64,000 bases of DNA from Plutella xylostella (taxonomy: Eukaryota > Arthropoda > Insecta > Lepidoptera > Plutellidae). How positions within the stretch are numbered: position 1 is the stretch's first letter; each line of letters starts with the position of its first letter. Both the position numbers and the translations under genes were made by a program. The stretch is from assembly GCF_932276165.1 (NCBI RefSeq), contig NC_063999.1, forward strand, positions 2,916,501 through 2,980,500, read 5' to 3'. The notes below the pieces were generated by a model, which ran no database searches, was not told where the DNA came from, and was given only the letters and a program-made list of their open reading frames with translations. This document shows positions 1 through 12,900 of this stretch, piece after piece.

Positions 1-2145
1 TAAAATTGTACTAACTAGATATAAGTAAAAATTGTAATAGATATAAGCAAAAATTTGAAAAGATGCTCGAGAAGTTTCTTTTGCCATTTCTTTCCTCCTC
101 AATGACGGGGCCTTTGTGAAATGGTGGTAGATGACTATCGACAAATAATTGTAAAATTTTACGTCAATTAAACCATTTGACTTTGACTTTAACTTTATCT
201 TAATTTGCAGTCCTCCCACACCCATGTCTATTCCATAAAGGTGTATTTTGGTAAATGGGAGGCATGACAGTCATGAGGTAACCGATTGTAACCAGATTAT
301 TGCATGTGTAAATCTATACATCATATCATCATTTCGGAGGTAACCTCGGCGAAAAACGGCGTTTTATGGAAACACTATACGAAGACCAAACTAGCGTAGC
401 CGAAAGTAAACCTGTAAATGGTAGTTGGATATGTTTGTGTCGCTGGCAGCCTGCCAGACCCCGCGATAGTGTCAACACTGGCCCATTATCAATGTAAACA
501 CGCCTGGCCTGCCCAGTCTGCACTGTGCAGTACACACTATGTACAGTTTTACACAACATACACACATTACCTCCCCGTTCGCGTCGGTCATCGTACACTA
601 TCACTGTAGCATTCCACTAGCACCCGAATCGAATAATTCACACGATCACACGCCGAAAAACACAATTACTTTCAGTACTTCTAACAAAAATGTAAGAGAT
701 TTTGTAAGCGCGTGAATATATGAATCAAGGCCGCGCAAATAAAAATGTATTTCTGGATCGGTGTTGTGGGTTCCCGGCGCGGTCAGCTCTCGACATTATG
801 TCATAGTCGGATTAGGACCACAATCGATCGCACAACTAGTCTTTATAATTTGTTATAAATCAGGATTGCTCAATGGACTCTGTTGGTTCAGTTTTCGGTG
901 AATACTGAAGGGAAGTGCGGGACGACGGCGCGGGCGCAGCGGCCGCGGTGAATCACTCAATTGCTCCATTTCATTAAGGAGCGTAGGCATTTGTTAGTTG
1001 TCTGGGGAAGCCGACCGACGGTTCAAGCTATAAAACTGTGCTTCATGAATGGGAATTGGGACAAATTTGAGTGTGTCGTTGTGTGCTGTGACTGTAGATA
1101 CATTGAAAAATTTGTAGTGTTTTATTTTCAAGCATTACTTATTTAAACTTGGTTTGTGTTCCGCTAAAACTAGTGATAACATTGGAAATGTGCTGATTTA
1201 CGAATATCTGAATAGTTATGCATATTATGAAAGTAAATAAAAACATAGTTATAAAACAAATAGAAACGTTATTTAACTCGAAAGTGTAATTTGGCGCCCG
1301 ACGCGGCGATTATGACCCTAATTAATTGTGCTTGAAAGTGTAAAAATTAGAAGGCTTCTTCGCAGGTGTCGGGTTTAACCCCTTTTAGGTGTCGGCTTTT
1401 TCGGCAGACATAAATTAATGTTGAATTTTGTCTTTGCACTTTGTCTTTTGAAGTTTTCGCACACCCCAGGCTCAGCAGGGTCCCTATTATCATTTATAAA
1501 TTGAAATACATATGACTGATGGATAATCATACATGTATGAAATTGTAAAGAGTTTATTGGTTTGTACTTGTATAAGTGTTAGACAGTGGAATAGTCATGG
1601 TACTTATATGAAGCATGATAATAATAATGACCCACACATACCTATTAAAATACTTACTCTGAATTTAATTTAACTAATGATAATTGGGTATTAATGTAAG
1701 TGGCAACAGTTGTTAGAAACCACTTCCATAGATTGAATGCCTACAATGCCTAGAATGATGTCATCCAAATAAAAATCAATAATCACCCAACTGTCCAACT
1801 GCCAGAAACACTTTGTATAGGTATAGGTAGTGTCTTGGCATGGGTACATTTAGGTATAAGTTTAATTCCTCCTCTACATTTATAGGCAATATTTTGTGTT
1901 AATTTTTATTAGCAAAAATTTACTGGTGGACAAAATCTGTAATATTCTTAATAATTGATAAATTTAAGATTAAATTCATTTGTCTTATTTATTTATTGGT
2001 TTAGTGTGAAATTAAAAAAGTCTTTTTACCCAAAATAAATTTAAACCTGAAATTAAACAAAATTTTGAAATTTTGAAACAAATATTTAAGTGGGCCAGGG
2101 TGCTCATAGAATATAATTCTTAATAATTTAAAAAGTGCCACTAAC
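1..2145 (-). other. BicD intron 2 (5' part)
   Basis: This AT-rich stretch follows the exon 2 donor of BicD on the minus strand. I see no coding exon in it. It contains a promoter-like and primer-binding-site-like segment on the plus strand (about 850-1310, listed separately). Small open frames here are short and lack recognisable protein character. Confidence 0.6.
854..1309 (+). mobile_element. Possible LTR remnant: TATA box, initiator, polyadenylation signal and primer-binding-site-like motif
   Basis: A TATAAAT box at 854-860 is followed by an arthropod-type TCAGT initiator at 888-892, an AATAAA at about 1236 and a TGGCGCCCG motif at 1292-1300. TGGCGCCCG is what the 3' end of a lysine tRNA would pair with in a retroelement primer-binding site. 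The order promoter, polyadenylation signal, primer site is that of an LTR followed by the start of an internal region. No gag or pol coding sequence follows and the 5' LTR border is not defined, so a host promoter remains possible. Confidence 0.3.
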
Positions 2146-2911
2146 CTGTTTGGTCTCTCCCTCAAGTTCTATGATCTGTAGTGTGAGCGAGCTTTCCATA
2201 GCAGCACTCTCGTTGAGGAGAGCATTTTCTTGGTCTATACCGCTCTGTGTCGTCACTTTCTGGTTTGAGTCTAGTTTCATAAGGGCCTGGTGGAAAAAAA
2301 TATGTATTAACATTTGATGTCTCATCGCAATATTGTATGAGGCACAATCTATAGATTGTTGACTGTGTCTAATTTCAGTTGAGATACTGTTCTCTAGGTA
2401 TTACTAAGTGGGTAAGGTAAAATTTAAATCAGGGAAATAATTATACCAAACTCATTAGAAATAGTAGAATATAAAATAAGAATTTGAAAGAAAATAAGCT
2501 AATAAGAACATCCATCTGCTACAATGAAGCAGGATATACACAACAAGGATGTGTTATTATTTAAACATTCAGAAGGAAACGCAGCCAACTAGTGCTAAAT
2601 GATAATTAGACACTCAAAGCTGGCGTCTTAGCACGATTAAGAGGCAATTAATGCATGAAAAGTGAAAATAATACGACAGAATGTAGGCCACTAACCTCTT
2701 GTGTGATCTCGAGATCGTGTCTCGTATTCTCGTAGAGCGCCTCGAGCTCCTCGCAGCGGCGCTGCAGCTCGCCCTTCTCCTGCAGCAGCACCAGCCCCAG
2801 CTGCGCCGACTGCACCTTCTCGCTGCTGGCTTGGTCGAGCTCTCGGCTGAGCCTCTCGATCTCCACCTTTAGCTCCGCCACCGCGAGCTCGGTCTGAGCC
2901 GTGGCCGCCAT
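2146..2911 (-). CDS. BicD: Bicaudal D, N-terminal two coding exons (gene continues left of the window)
   Basis: BicD is a long coiled-coil adaptor that joins dynein-dynactin to cargo and binds the Golgi GTPase Rab6. Two exons are visible: 2696-2911 (72 codons, ATG at 2911 in a good context) and 2146-2286 (47 codons). Both have GT-AG borders and both end in phase 0. Exon 1 reads as heptad-rich coiled coil with the BicD hallmarks RELDQASSEKVQSAQ and CEELEALYENTRHDLEITQE. Exon 2 holds KVTTQSGIDQENALLNESAA. Both match BicD N-termini as I remember them. The remaining exons lie left of position 1, because 1-2145 shows no further coding sequence. The neighbour upstream on the same strand is Ric1, whose stop codon is 2.8 kb away. 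Identification is firm; only about 119 of the 700-800 residues usual for the family are present. Confidence 0.93.
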
Positions 2912-3327
2912 CGTGCGACAGTTAAACGGCCTCCTCTTTTGTCCTCATAAACAAAGTAAATAATATTTGAAAAACAACTATAAAAACGTGTAAAATCAAC
3001 TAAAATTATTTCTACATTCTCCCAAAAAGTAAAACGTCTTGACAGTTCAATGCACTACTGACATGTCTGGCTCTTGCCAACCTAATGGAGGAATGACAGG
3101 AGGAAATAATGTGTCATACGTCATCACAGAGTAAATTTTAATGTAGTCTATGGTTTATTTCAAGCTCGATTTACATGAAATTCATTGATTACAGCAAAGT
3201 ATCAAACTCAGAATAATAACAGCCTCGCTAGTATACCATTATTATTCTGAATTACGTCATAACCGTGCATGTGACCGTTTTACCCTGAAGCTGCGTACGG
3301 ACAATGCGTACATTGGTACGGGTAGTC

Positions 3328-3437
3328 GGTAACGCGTGTCCTGGAACGCCATGTCCGTACTAGAAGAGTGTGAGTTCTCCCTCTGAGTGTACACGTAGCT
3401 TCTAGTACGGACATGGCGATCCAGGACACGCGTAACC
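3328..3437. repeat. Foldback repeat with 39 bp arms
   Basis: Arms 3328-3366 and 3399-3437 are inverted copies with 37 of 39 positions matching around a 32 bp loop. Further, weaker inverted similarity (GCTGCGTAC near 3290 and GCAGCGTAC near 3443) suggests a foldback of about 170 bp. It resembles a small non-autonomous DNA element, but no target duplication was recognised. Confidence 0.65.
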
Positions 3438-4481
3438 AGCTTGCAGCGTACACAGCTTGAGAGCTGCTCTTATACGGGGGTGATATGATGCTATTATTCG
3501 TGTGGCCCTTAGAACGTTTGATGAGGCGTTTACTCACGAGTCCACTCACGCGTAAAACGCGGTGTCTGACACTGCTCTATCAGTGCTACACCGAAAGTGT
3601 ATACGATGTACCCGAGCTAGCTATGCAAGTCTACGACCAACGGCATACCGTTGTTGTTGCAGTCATATGGCACCCCAGAGGTGCAGAGGGTCTCCAGCGG
3701 AAGTGGCGACCGTTAGTGGAGTCTCTTCATTAACGTCCGCCACTTAGCATATCTTCGACTGTACTTTTTATCTAGTCAAGTCCAGCGACTCGTAGGTCGC
3801 TTTCAACGCTTCGGCGCCACGTTAGGAGCGGCAGCGGCACCTAGTGCGTGCGTATTATTTACTCTATGCCTTAGGGAAGGTAGTTGAAATAAATACACTC
3901 AAATTCGTTAGTACGAGAAGTTTATTTCTTGAAGGTATCAAAAGCACAAGTTCTTGAATATAAAAAATAACTTAGGTACATATTTTGTTATAAATGAAAT
4001 TGACTGAGTGATTAATTCGAAATAAAATTGTCCAACCTATTTAATTTTCAGTATGTATAGTTTAAGATTATGTAGGAACAGATTAGTCAATTACACGGAT
4101 AGATTAGTAAGTAAGTACAATATGAAAATTTGCATTAAATTATACTCGATCAATATTTTTTTGTACTGAACTAGAATTTAACTATATCTCAACTAATATA
4201 AAATATCATCAACGGCAACGTGTTGAAAATTGCAGGTTTTTTTATTATCCTTTCACAAGTGCAAAGATATAAAAACTGCTATTTTATAATTTATCAATAC
4301 CTACTATTAATTATACTGCTAAAACGAACCTAACTTTTATATTTAGATAAATTGTTAGTTAGGTAGGTTTTTGTCAAAACTGTTATAACGGTTAGCGGTT
4401 GAGTTTCATCATAAATATCTCTTGTTTTCACACGATACCCATTTTCTTTCTTTCTTTTTCCTATCAATTTGGTTGTCTGGA

Positions 4482-4600
4482 AGAGATTACTTTTAGTAAC
4501 AAGGCCGCCGATTGTGCTATTTATTTTCTTTTCTTTTTTGTAACTCTGTTTCTGTTTGTGTGCAATAAAGAGTATTTTATCTTTATCTTTTATCTTTATA
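4482..4600 (+). mobile_element. LINE 3' tail with ATCTTT repeat end
   Basis: This sequence ends in AATAAAGAG and a TATCTTT-rich tail, and it recurs with few differences at 38249-38362 in the same orientation. Two dispersed copies with a shared 3' terminus and a simple-repeat tail fit the 3' end of a non-LTR retrotransposon. No coding part is attached. Confidence 0.6.
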
Positions 4601-5701
4601 ATTTTATTATAACAGGAAAATGTAATTTAGTTTTTTTTGGAATGTCAAAATTATATCATTGAATAGAATATTAAAATTAATAAATACTTCCTTACAGGCT
4701 ATAATAAAACTGAATATAATTAAAAAAACATTGATATAAATTAAATAAATATGTTTGTACTAAACAGTTAACTTCTAAAACCAATAACTTTAATATGAGA
4801 ATTGGCACCGTGATGGTGGGAGAGTCTCTCTCTCTCTTCCTATCCGGAGAACTCATTATCAGAAATTGATTGAATTTATAAATTGATAGAAGTATTGTAA
4901 AAACATTCATAAGTACAGAAGATCAACCTGCTTGGTAATGCCCAAAAAATACAATATAAATTAATCTACCTACCTATTTCCTATACATATCGTTAAAAGT
5001 TCTCGAATTTTATATTGCTTTAACTTTAACCTTATTAATCCAATCATGTTTCATATTTTATACCTCGTTTCAGCTAAGATGATTCCTCTGACAGTTCACA
5101 ATTTTCCGAATTACGCAGACATCGAAATCTTGCATTTCATTGGACTCTTACAATAAGTCGATCTAGACAAAATCGATAGAAACTAATTATGAATATTTCT
5201 AAAATCGTAAAACTCAAAACGACTCCTCGTCACAACGTCACAGGAATCATCAGCTGGAATATAATTTGACATGCAGGACTAGAAGAATAATGACCATAGT
5301 GAAATAGTAGCCTAATCACAAGTACAGTAAAATTTATTAAATCTATCTGGCCTGTAGAACGGAACGCAAAACGCGCACGACAAGACATAAAAAAGATTTA
5401 ACTCACGATCACTCTAAGGGACGTGCAATGTAAGTGAGTGTAAAAATATCACGTCTTGCGTCCCGTGCAACGGGGAATGAATCATTTATGCCCATAACAG
5501 CACCAAATCATTACCTAACGAATATCTAACAGTAAATAATTGAATAAATTACTCTACTACTCGAGAACTAACTTACATACTACAGTCGCAGAAAACTGCC
5601 AATTTATTTACGTTCCTTATCACGTGGAAACATTTACAAATTCGTTTTTAATTGTGTTAATATCTTTAGGGGAGGATAAAACATCCTTTACATTAGCCCT
5701 T

Positions 5702-6946
5702 TTACATGAGTGCGCATCCCGTGGCGGTCTCGTCGTGCCGCGGCGGCGGCGGCAGCTGCGTGACTTGAACTTTATTCTCGACCGGCGCCGGCGCAGCTTT
5801 CGGCGAGTCTTTCCTAACCGACTGTTTCGATACCTCTTGAGCTTTCTGTGGGGGTGGGAGCTTCGGTTCTTGAGGAGCTTGCGGCTTGGGCTCGGGCGCA
5901 GTGAGCGAGGAGGTGCTGGAGGTTCGAACCCGGGGCTTCGCCATGGACAGGCGGCGCTCGCGCGTGTTGATGATGGAGGTGAGGAACGGGATCTGGTTGC
6001 TGATCGCCAGCATGAACGATTTGTAGCCGAGACTGGAAAGAAACGTTATGATTATTTTACAAACATAATATAACACAGAAAAACACTTACTTATAACAGT
6101 ACAGTTTGTACAAATTAATTTGTGCGATAGATAATTTAACCTTCTCACCACACCCACGCAAAATTCACCCTCCTTCAGACCATTTCGCTAAAGAAAAATA
6201 ACCTAATCATGACAGTAACCCCGTTAAGTCGAGTAAAAATGCGGCACGGCCGTAGCATCATCGCCTTTTCTCGAAGCAGTTCAGGCAAATTTCGGCCTCT
6301 CTATAACTTTGTTGTGGATAGAATAATACTCACCATTCGCAATCAGTCCAAGCACACACGTCCTGCAAAGCCTTGCGCAGGCGACGCACCGCCTCGGCCG
6401 TCACGTCGGCGGAGCGCGCCGCGTTGGTCGTGCGCAGCACCGCCATGGCGTCGCGTAATATGATGGCCAGGACTAGAGCCCACTCGAGGCAGGACGCTTC
6501 GGTCATCAGTTGGAGGAAGTATCTGGAGGAGAGAAGGGGGTTTTTATTGTCAGAATAAGAGAGAACGACTGTAAGAACTGCAATCTCAAATACACACACG
6601 AGTGTAAGAAGTGCAGTCACAAATCTGAGCTGCACATGTGGCTGCCGCCGTCCGTCTGGTGAGGGTGCAGTGTCTCCATGAAGTCATAGTGGTATAATAA
6701 TGTAATCACAAATACACATTCACATAAGTTGAAAAATTTCCCTGTGCAAGCTGAACATTTTTATTATGTGTACACACGAGTGTAACAAGTGCGGGCGCGT
6801 ACCTGAGCTGCACGTGGTGCGTGTGCGAGCCGCGGTCCGCCTGGTGCTGGTGTAGTCGCTCCATCAGGGCGGCGTATCGTCGCTCGTCGGCCTCCGCCTC
6901 GCCGGAGAGGCACCACGCCAGCCCGCCCTCCGCCACGCTGCCCTCG
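5702..6946 (-). CDS. Ric1: Ric1 exons 25-27: C-terminal segment with CaaX-like end
   Basis: Exon 25 (6803-6946) contains SHTHHVQLR, exon 26 (6334-6522) YFLQLMTEASCLEWALVLAI and exon 27 (5702-6032) begins CLGYKSFMLAISNQIP across the splice. The remaining tail is rich in proline, serine and charged residues and ends TGCALM before a TAA at 5702-5704. The tail after about residue 1330 is not conserved as far as I can tell. The final Cys-Ala-Leu-Met has the form of a farnesylation CaaX box. Confidence 0.9.
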
Positions 6947-9900
6947 CTGCGGGAGAGAAACCGTTATAAGTGGTGATTTTAAGGGGATCCCTAAAGCTAA
7001 AATGCTAAAGTCGGCTTGATATACTTGATTAGATTGGAAAAACGGTGGCTTCTATCACATTGATAAAAATATATTTTGTAGCAGAGGGTATACTGAACAT
7101 GTTAGTTGCTTATAAATTGGTGCAGGATTATAATAAGTATGTTAAAAAAAATTGCAAACACACCATGTCTTTTGCCATTTTTTGACTTATTATGAAAAAA
7201 CCCTCGAAATCAGAGGGCCCATTTTCATGGAATCTTATATGTATGTGTAGGTAATTAAATTCTTAACAAAGTTACCTTAAAGAGTTGGATTTAATGGACC
7301 AGAAGTCAACTTTTTTTGCAAAAAACTAATAAATTCCGGTTTAAAAATGATGACACCGTGACAGATTTCAGATTTGAAAGAAAGAAAGAAAGAAGAAAGA
7401 AAAAGGCATTTATTTCGTCCAAGACACAAAACATATAAATAAAACAAAAAAAAAATAATATACTAGGTTACAAAGTGTCTCAAACAAAATGGTCACCGTC
7501 TCAACATAATGTCACAGAAGCCTGTGACGCTGATTTTCATCAGGTGGCCGCGAGTCGTGCTCGGTGCAGTGTAAAAAAATATTATAATACTTAATTTATA
7601 CTTTAGAATAAACAGGATGGCTTAACACAACTAGGTAAACACACACAGTTAAGTAACATACCAAAAGAATAGTAATGCATAACAACAATATAAAAATAAA
7701 TAGACATACAGTTTACAAATTATTAAACGACAGTTTTAGACGGGGTACAAGCAAATTCAAAATAATAAATATGACTTGGCATATGTTGCGGAATGTGACG
7801 TATTACAAAGTTTTTGAAGGGATAGAAGGTATTTTTTAAGAAGATATTTAAAAGAACTTTTGGTTTTAGCTCGTCTAATTGGTGGAGGTAAATTATTCCA
7901 GCATTTAGATGATAAATATCGAAAACTTCCGCGGAATGCCTGAGTTTTATGCTTGGGTACTTTTATCATATAAAGGGATCCTCGGGTAAAGTGAAGGGGT
8001 GGCTCACGAGAGCGCCCCAGTTTGTCAAAAAGGTATTTAGGGGTTTCTTGTTTAATTACTCCGAATAAAAGAACGGCAAAATGAAGCTGTCTGCGAGCCT
8101 CCATCCTAAGCATACTGGCAGCGTTCAGGAACGGAGTAATATGTTTTCTAGGTGGAATGCTGAAACAGAATCTAGCACAGGCATTCTGTACTCGTTGTAA
8201 TATGCGTTTGGAACTCTCAAGCAAACAGGGTCTGAATAGTGTATCACAATAATTTAATTTCGATAAGACCAGAGACTCACACAGTTTTACGCGCCATTCT
8301 TTACTTAAGCAATCTCGTATCCCGTATAAAAGCTTTAGTTTGTATAAAGAAACCTTAGCCAGTTCGCTAACATGATGTTCAAATTTTAAACCAGCATCCA
8401 TAATCACCCCGAGATTGCGTGCTTCCCAGACGCGTTCAAGCGGTTGCTGTTGTATTTCTACAATAAAGTCGTAAGATTCAACGGCGGAGATTTGTTTTCG
8501 CGATCCTAAGATTAGAAATTTTGACTTAGCAGGATTTAAGACAAGTGTATTTTTATTTGCCCAAACGTTAATATTATCCAAATCTTTGTTTAGTTTTTGA
8601 ATGGCAGAGTTTGTATCTTTAGGGTCAACTTCTTCAGTCGTCGCCCTGGTGGCGGCCTGTTAGGAGCGATACCCACGCCATTTTATTTTTTATCAAATAT
8701 TTCACAAAAACTGATTAAATCAACAAATTATGACTACAAGTATTATAATACATATGCATTTGCTATGGAAAGTTAATTTTCTAATCATTTTAGATGCAGA
8801 AAAGCCGAAAATTCTTAGAAAACATTTCGCCTTTTCGATTTGTTTACATTTTTTACTATAGAGTTACAGATGCATAGATAAAGTTAAACATTGCACATAA
8901 TGACACTTATTAGATTCTCCGAATAAGAACTATACGGTCAATGCAGTATGCCAAAGCGCGAGCCTGTTTATATTCTGAGGGGTAATTTATTTTATTTTAA
9001 CGGTTGTGTATGGTAGGTAAGCTACACAATATACAGGGTGTTGAAAAGTAAGTTCATAATTTGTTTTATTTGAAACCAAAAACCGTAGTTAATTAAAAAT
9101 ATATATATTTTAAGATGTGGTAGTCTGTAGTCTGTACACTACAGGTTGTTAAAAATAAGTAAGTATTTTTAAAAATTGAAGATCTAAAATTTACATAATT
9201 TTTTAAATCTATTTAACAAAAAAAAAAAAAACACGCACTCACGCCTTGTACTAATGTACTCCCTTGCGGGGTAGGCAGAGGTGCATTGCTGCACCCACTT
9301 TTCGCCAGAGTGTAATGTTAGTCCCAATGTAAAAGGGGGCGGGCCTATTGCCATTTTACGGGCACATCCAAGACCCGAGAACAAATATCTGTGTTTAAAC
9401 AAATATCTGCCCCAGCCGGGAATCGAACCCGGGACCATCGGCTCAGTAGTCAGGTCACTAACCACTACGCCATTCGGTCGTCTCATCTATTTAACAAGCT
9501 TTGCAAAAAAGCGGTTAAGTGCGACTGTATCTCGCCATGAAAAAAATGAAATGTTTACTGTAGCTATGAATTTAATGCGTTACAAGTGGAATAAAATACC
9601 GCATAATATTATGTACAACTATGTAAGAGCCTAGTTTTAAAAAAAAACTCATAAGAAAATATTAAATACACAGGTTTTTTAACCCCTGAAGGAAATAGAG
9701 GGGTGTTATAAGTTTAAAGTAAGGGCTGAATTTTTTTTTTAAATTAGGGTGATAGGTAATGTATATTTTTAATGATTTTTTCTAATAGATAAATGTTATA
9801 CCATTTTTAAATTGCCATAAAATTACCTATAGTTATAGTTATAGTAAAGGGCAGGGCTACCAGTGCCCATTCGCCACTGCAACCTAAAAGATCTATAAAT

Positions 9901-12900
9901 TATGAATTATGACTCCCCATGCCGAGTCTCACTCTACAGGCCCAGGTCTTTTATAAACCTGATATTACCTATACAGGATGTTGCAAAAAGGGTATACTGT
10001 GCCGAAAGGGTTTGACTCAGGGGTTATTCTGAACAACTTTTGTTCTCCAAGTTTTGGAAATTCTCGAAAAATAAATTCGGTCTCTATAGTAAAAAGTCAC
10101 GTGATCGAATAAGTTTCTATGTAAAAGGTTTTGCTACGTGAATTTTCAAAATTGTAGAAGAAAAGTGGATCAGAATGGCACCTAAATCCACTTTTGGCTA
10201 AGTTTTATACCCTTTTTTCAATACCTTGTATAAAATATCGTCAGCGTCACCTTAGATCGTAATCATCGTAACTCCTCGTGACCAAATTTTAGAGGAGACA
10301 AAAATACTGTTTTATTTGTAGTTCTAGTTGGCATACTACCCACCTAAAGTTTTTTTTAACTAGCCTAAAAATGATTTGTTTAGACAGTCTATCTTCCTGT
10401 TCAACCGCAGCCTGAGTGCCAGTGACTCAATGACTGAAAGGAGGCCATTAGTGCTCCTAAATAAATAAAGCAGGCCTGTAGATTATCTTTCAGTGTACAG
10501 ACTAGTGATGGAACGAATATTCGCATTCGCATTCGCGAATATTCGCACATTTTTGGATATTCGCATTCGCATTCGCAAAATTTTGTGCGAATGTTTTGCG
10601 AATATCAGTACTTATTAAAAAAAAGTATTTTAAAATAATGGTAGGTTAACATAATCTTATCCAGTCTTACTTTATCATTTGGTATTTATTTATTTATTTT
10701 TTTGGGCAATGAAACTTTAGAAATAGTTAATAGAAGGTGGGCCAAAAGTAATCACCCTATTGGATGTTGATCTCATTTGTACAAATGGCCGACAATTTCA
10801 AATTTGTTTTGATATTGGTAAACTAGACAAATGCAGAATACAAATTCAGAAGCCATGGAGTGATATACTCCCCAACATGGCGAAATAATTGTGTATACTT
10901 ATTCAGTTTTCGGGACGCCTTTTTTTCGTTTTATCTGTCATTTTTCCAAAATCGCCTTATTTTGCCGTTTGAGACGGTTTTTGAGGGGTTTTTTGAAGAC
11001 CCGTGTTTATGTGAATAAGCCAGTGTCTCTGGAAGCCCTTAAGGCGAGTGCGAGAATCTCTCGCCCGAAGTTCTCGCTGGAGTGATGAGAAATGTCATAA
11101 AAGGAGCCCGTATGGCTATCAATTGTGACGGCGCCCATTTTGCCGATATCATCTTCTAGACTTTATCAATAAAATTGTAAAGGTTCAAATGAACATAATC
11201 AAAAAACAGAATCCAAGTTTTTCATTTAGAAAAAAAAATTAGAGACAAACAACATCGGATGACTTCTATTGTAGTCCACCTTGTAGTTTCATAACACCTA
11301 AACATACACTTACGTGCAAAGAAATAGTTCCACTTAAAAATACAGACACGAAATAGCCCCTATTTTGTGTTTTTCTTAATGGATCTTTTTCATTGCCCGA
11401 GAGTGTAAATAAACAAATAAAAAACGTATTTTGACACTATCATGTCAGAGCAAGACAGCCATACATTTAAATGTTTCGTGTAAATCGTCCTCAGAAACTG
11501 CACACAGTCACAATGTGTCGTAAGAGTTACGGAACTAAATAAAGTGTTTAAAAAAATGCGTCAAGTATTGTTTACTCTGATTCGGAATGCGCCTAGAACG
11601 GAACGCACCTCGTTCAGTACGAGTCTGCTACCAAACCATACAAATAACGCCAAATTTGAACACAAACTGAATATTCGCATTCGCGAATGTCGATTTCAGA
11701 TATTCGCATTCGCATTCGCATTCGCGAATGTCCAAAAACACACATTCGTTACATCACTAGTACCGACACATCTGATTGCTGTAAGAGCCTGATAAGCTCT
11801 TCGAACGAGTCATACCTCTGTGGTGGTACGGTTTCGACCTTTCGGACAGTCAGTTTGGCATCCGAAATGCGGATTCGAATAGTGGGTACAATACTTTGCG
11901 TTCGTTCACTGTCGGAGCAGGATAAGGAGCAGGATAAGAAGGAGCAGAACCACGGGCGAGTTGTTGCGCTGGCTGTTTGCTTAAAAATAGTAACCGCGTT
12001 CAACTCTATCCCCTAGAGGGCGAACCTTTAGGGCGGCTCTTGTATACCATCACTTGTCTTCTCTATCTCGTCATCTGCAGAAAATTGACAGAGGTCATAC
12101 GTGTCTAACAGGGGAGAGGGTTTGTTTTCACTGAAGAAGTTTAGTTGCGGAGTTCCACAGCGGTAGGTCTTGGACCCCTCTGCTGTGGAACTTGGCATAC
12201 AACGCGGTCCTGCAAATCAAGCTCGCAAACGGCGTTAGCACAGTGCATTTTTCTAATGTCACACAGGTCGTGAGGTAGGCTGAGAGCATCCTTCGGGGAT
12301 GACATCCCAATGATTCATTACGAAAATGTTGCTGCAGCTGTGCTCGCCATGCAGTGCATGGGCTACTTCCGAATCTGGGGGGCTGTTGCAAAGGAGTCCG
12401 TTGCCTCTATACGGTACGGGTTCCGTGCGATCTATGATCCTTCCGGGAGCACCTGTCTTGTCAAGTCGAAGAGAATGGCTCGTATTCGACGCAACCTGCA
12501 GTACTGGTGGGATTGGTTGGAGGACAGGACAGCAGGAAGCTGCAGCAGCCGTCATGCTGTGATTCGACGCATAGATGCAAAAAAAAGTTGAAAGTAACTT
12601 CATGTTAATAAAATATTAGATCTTAATTTAACAACATAACATTGCAAAAAAAAATTAACATTGTTGAGTATGTTATTGTAATTTACTAAAGTAGTAATAA
12701 AAACAAAGGCTTATTGCATAGTTTTCGTTCACGTTCGCCTACATCGCACGTTGTATATGAGAAAAAAGGGTATAATTACTAAGTTTTCTTGTTTAAAAAT
12801 CACGGTTTGGGGTTTAGAGGAAAACAAATGGTAAAATGCGGAATACAGTTTTTTTTTTCGAATAAAGAGGAAAACATGTGAATTCAAAAAACGTTTCTAT

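Larger units (their letters stand above)
2912..5701. other. Intergenic region between Ric1 3' end and BicD 5' end
   Basis: The two minus-strand genes are separated by about 2.8 kb. The segment just right of 2911 should hold the BicD promoter and 5' UTR. The part left of 5701 should hold the Ric1 3' UTR, and minus-strand AATAAA signals occur near 5602-5608 and 5331. A foldback repeat (3328-3437) and a LINE 3' tail (4482-4600) are listed separately. A diverged sequence resembling the foldback at 51977-52099 lies around 5370-5473. I see no gene here. Confidence 0.6.

Noticed and set aside
961..1146. A 61-residue open frame downstream of the promoter-like motifs
   Set aside because: It starts without a good ATG context, is short and has no recognisable similarity or composition bias.
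5540..6073. A 177-residue plus-strand open frame over the Ric1 last exon
   Set aside because: It lies opposite conserved Ric1 coding sequence and its arginine-rich composition is that of a shadow of proline-rich codons.
12310..12591. A small host gene encoding about 93 residues
   Set aside because: It follows a broken R1 reverse transcriptase remnant and overlaps other open frames without a conserved pattern; probably decayed LINE.
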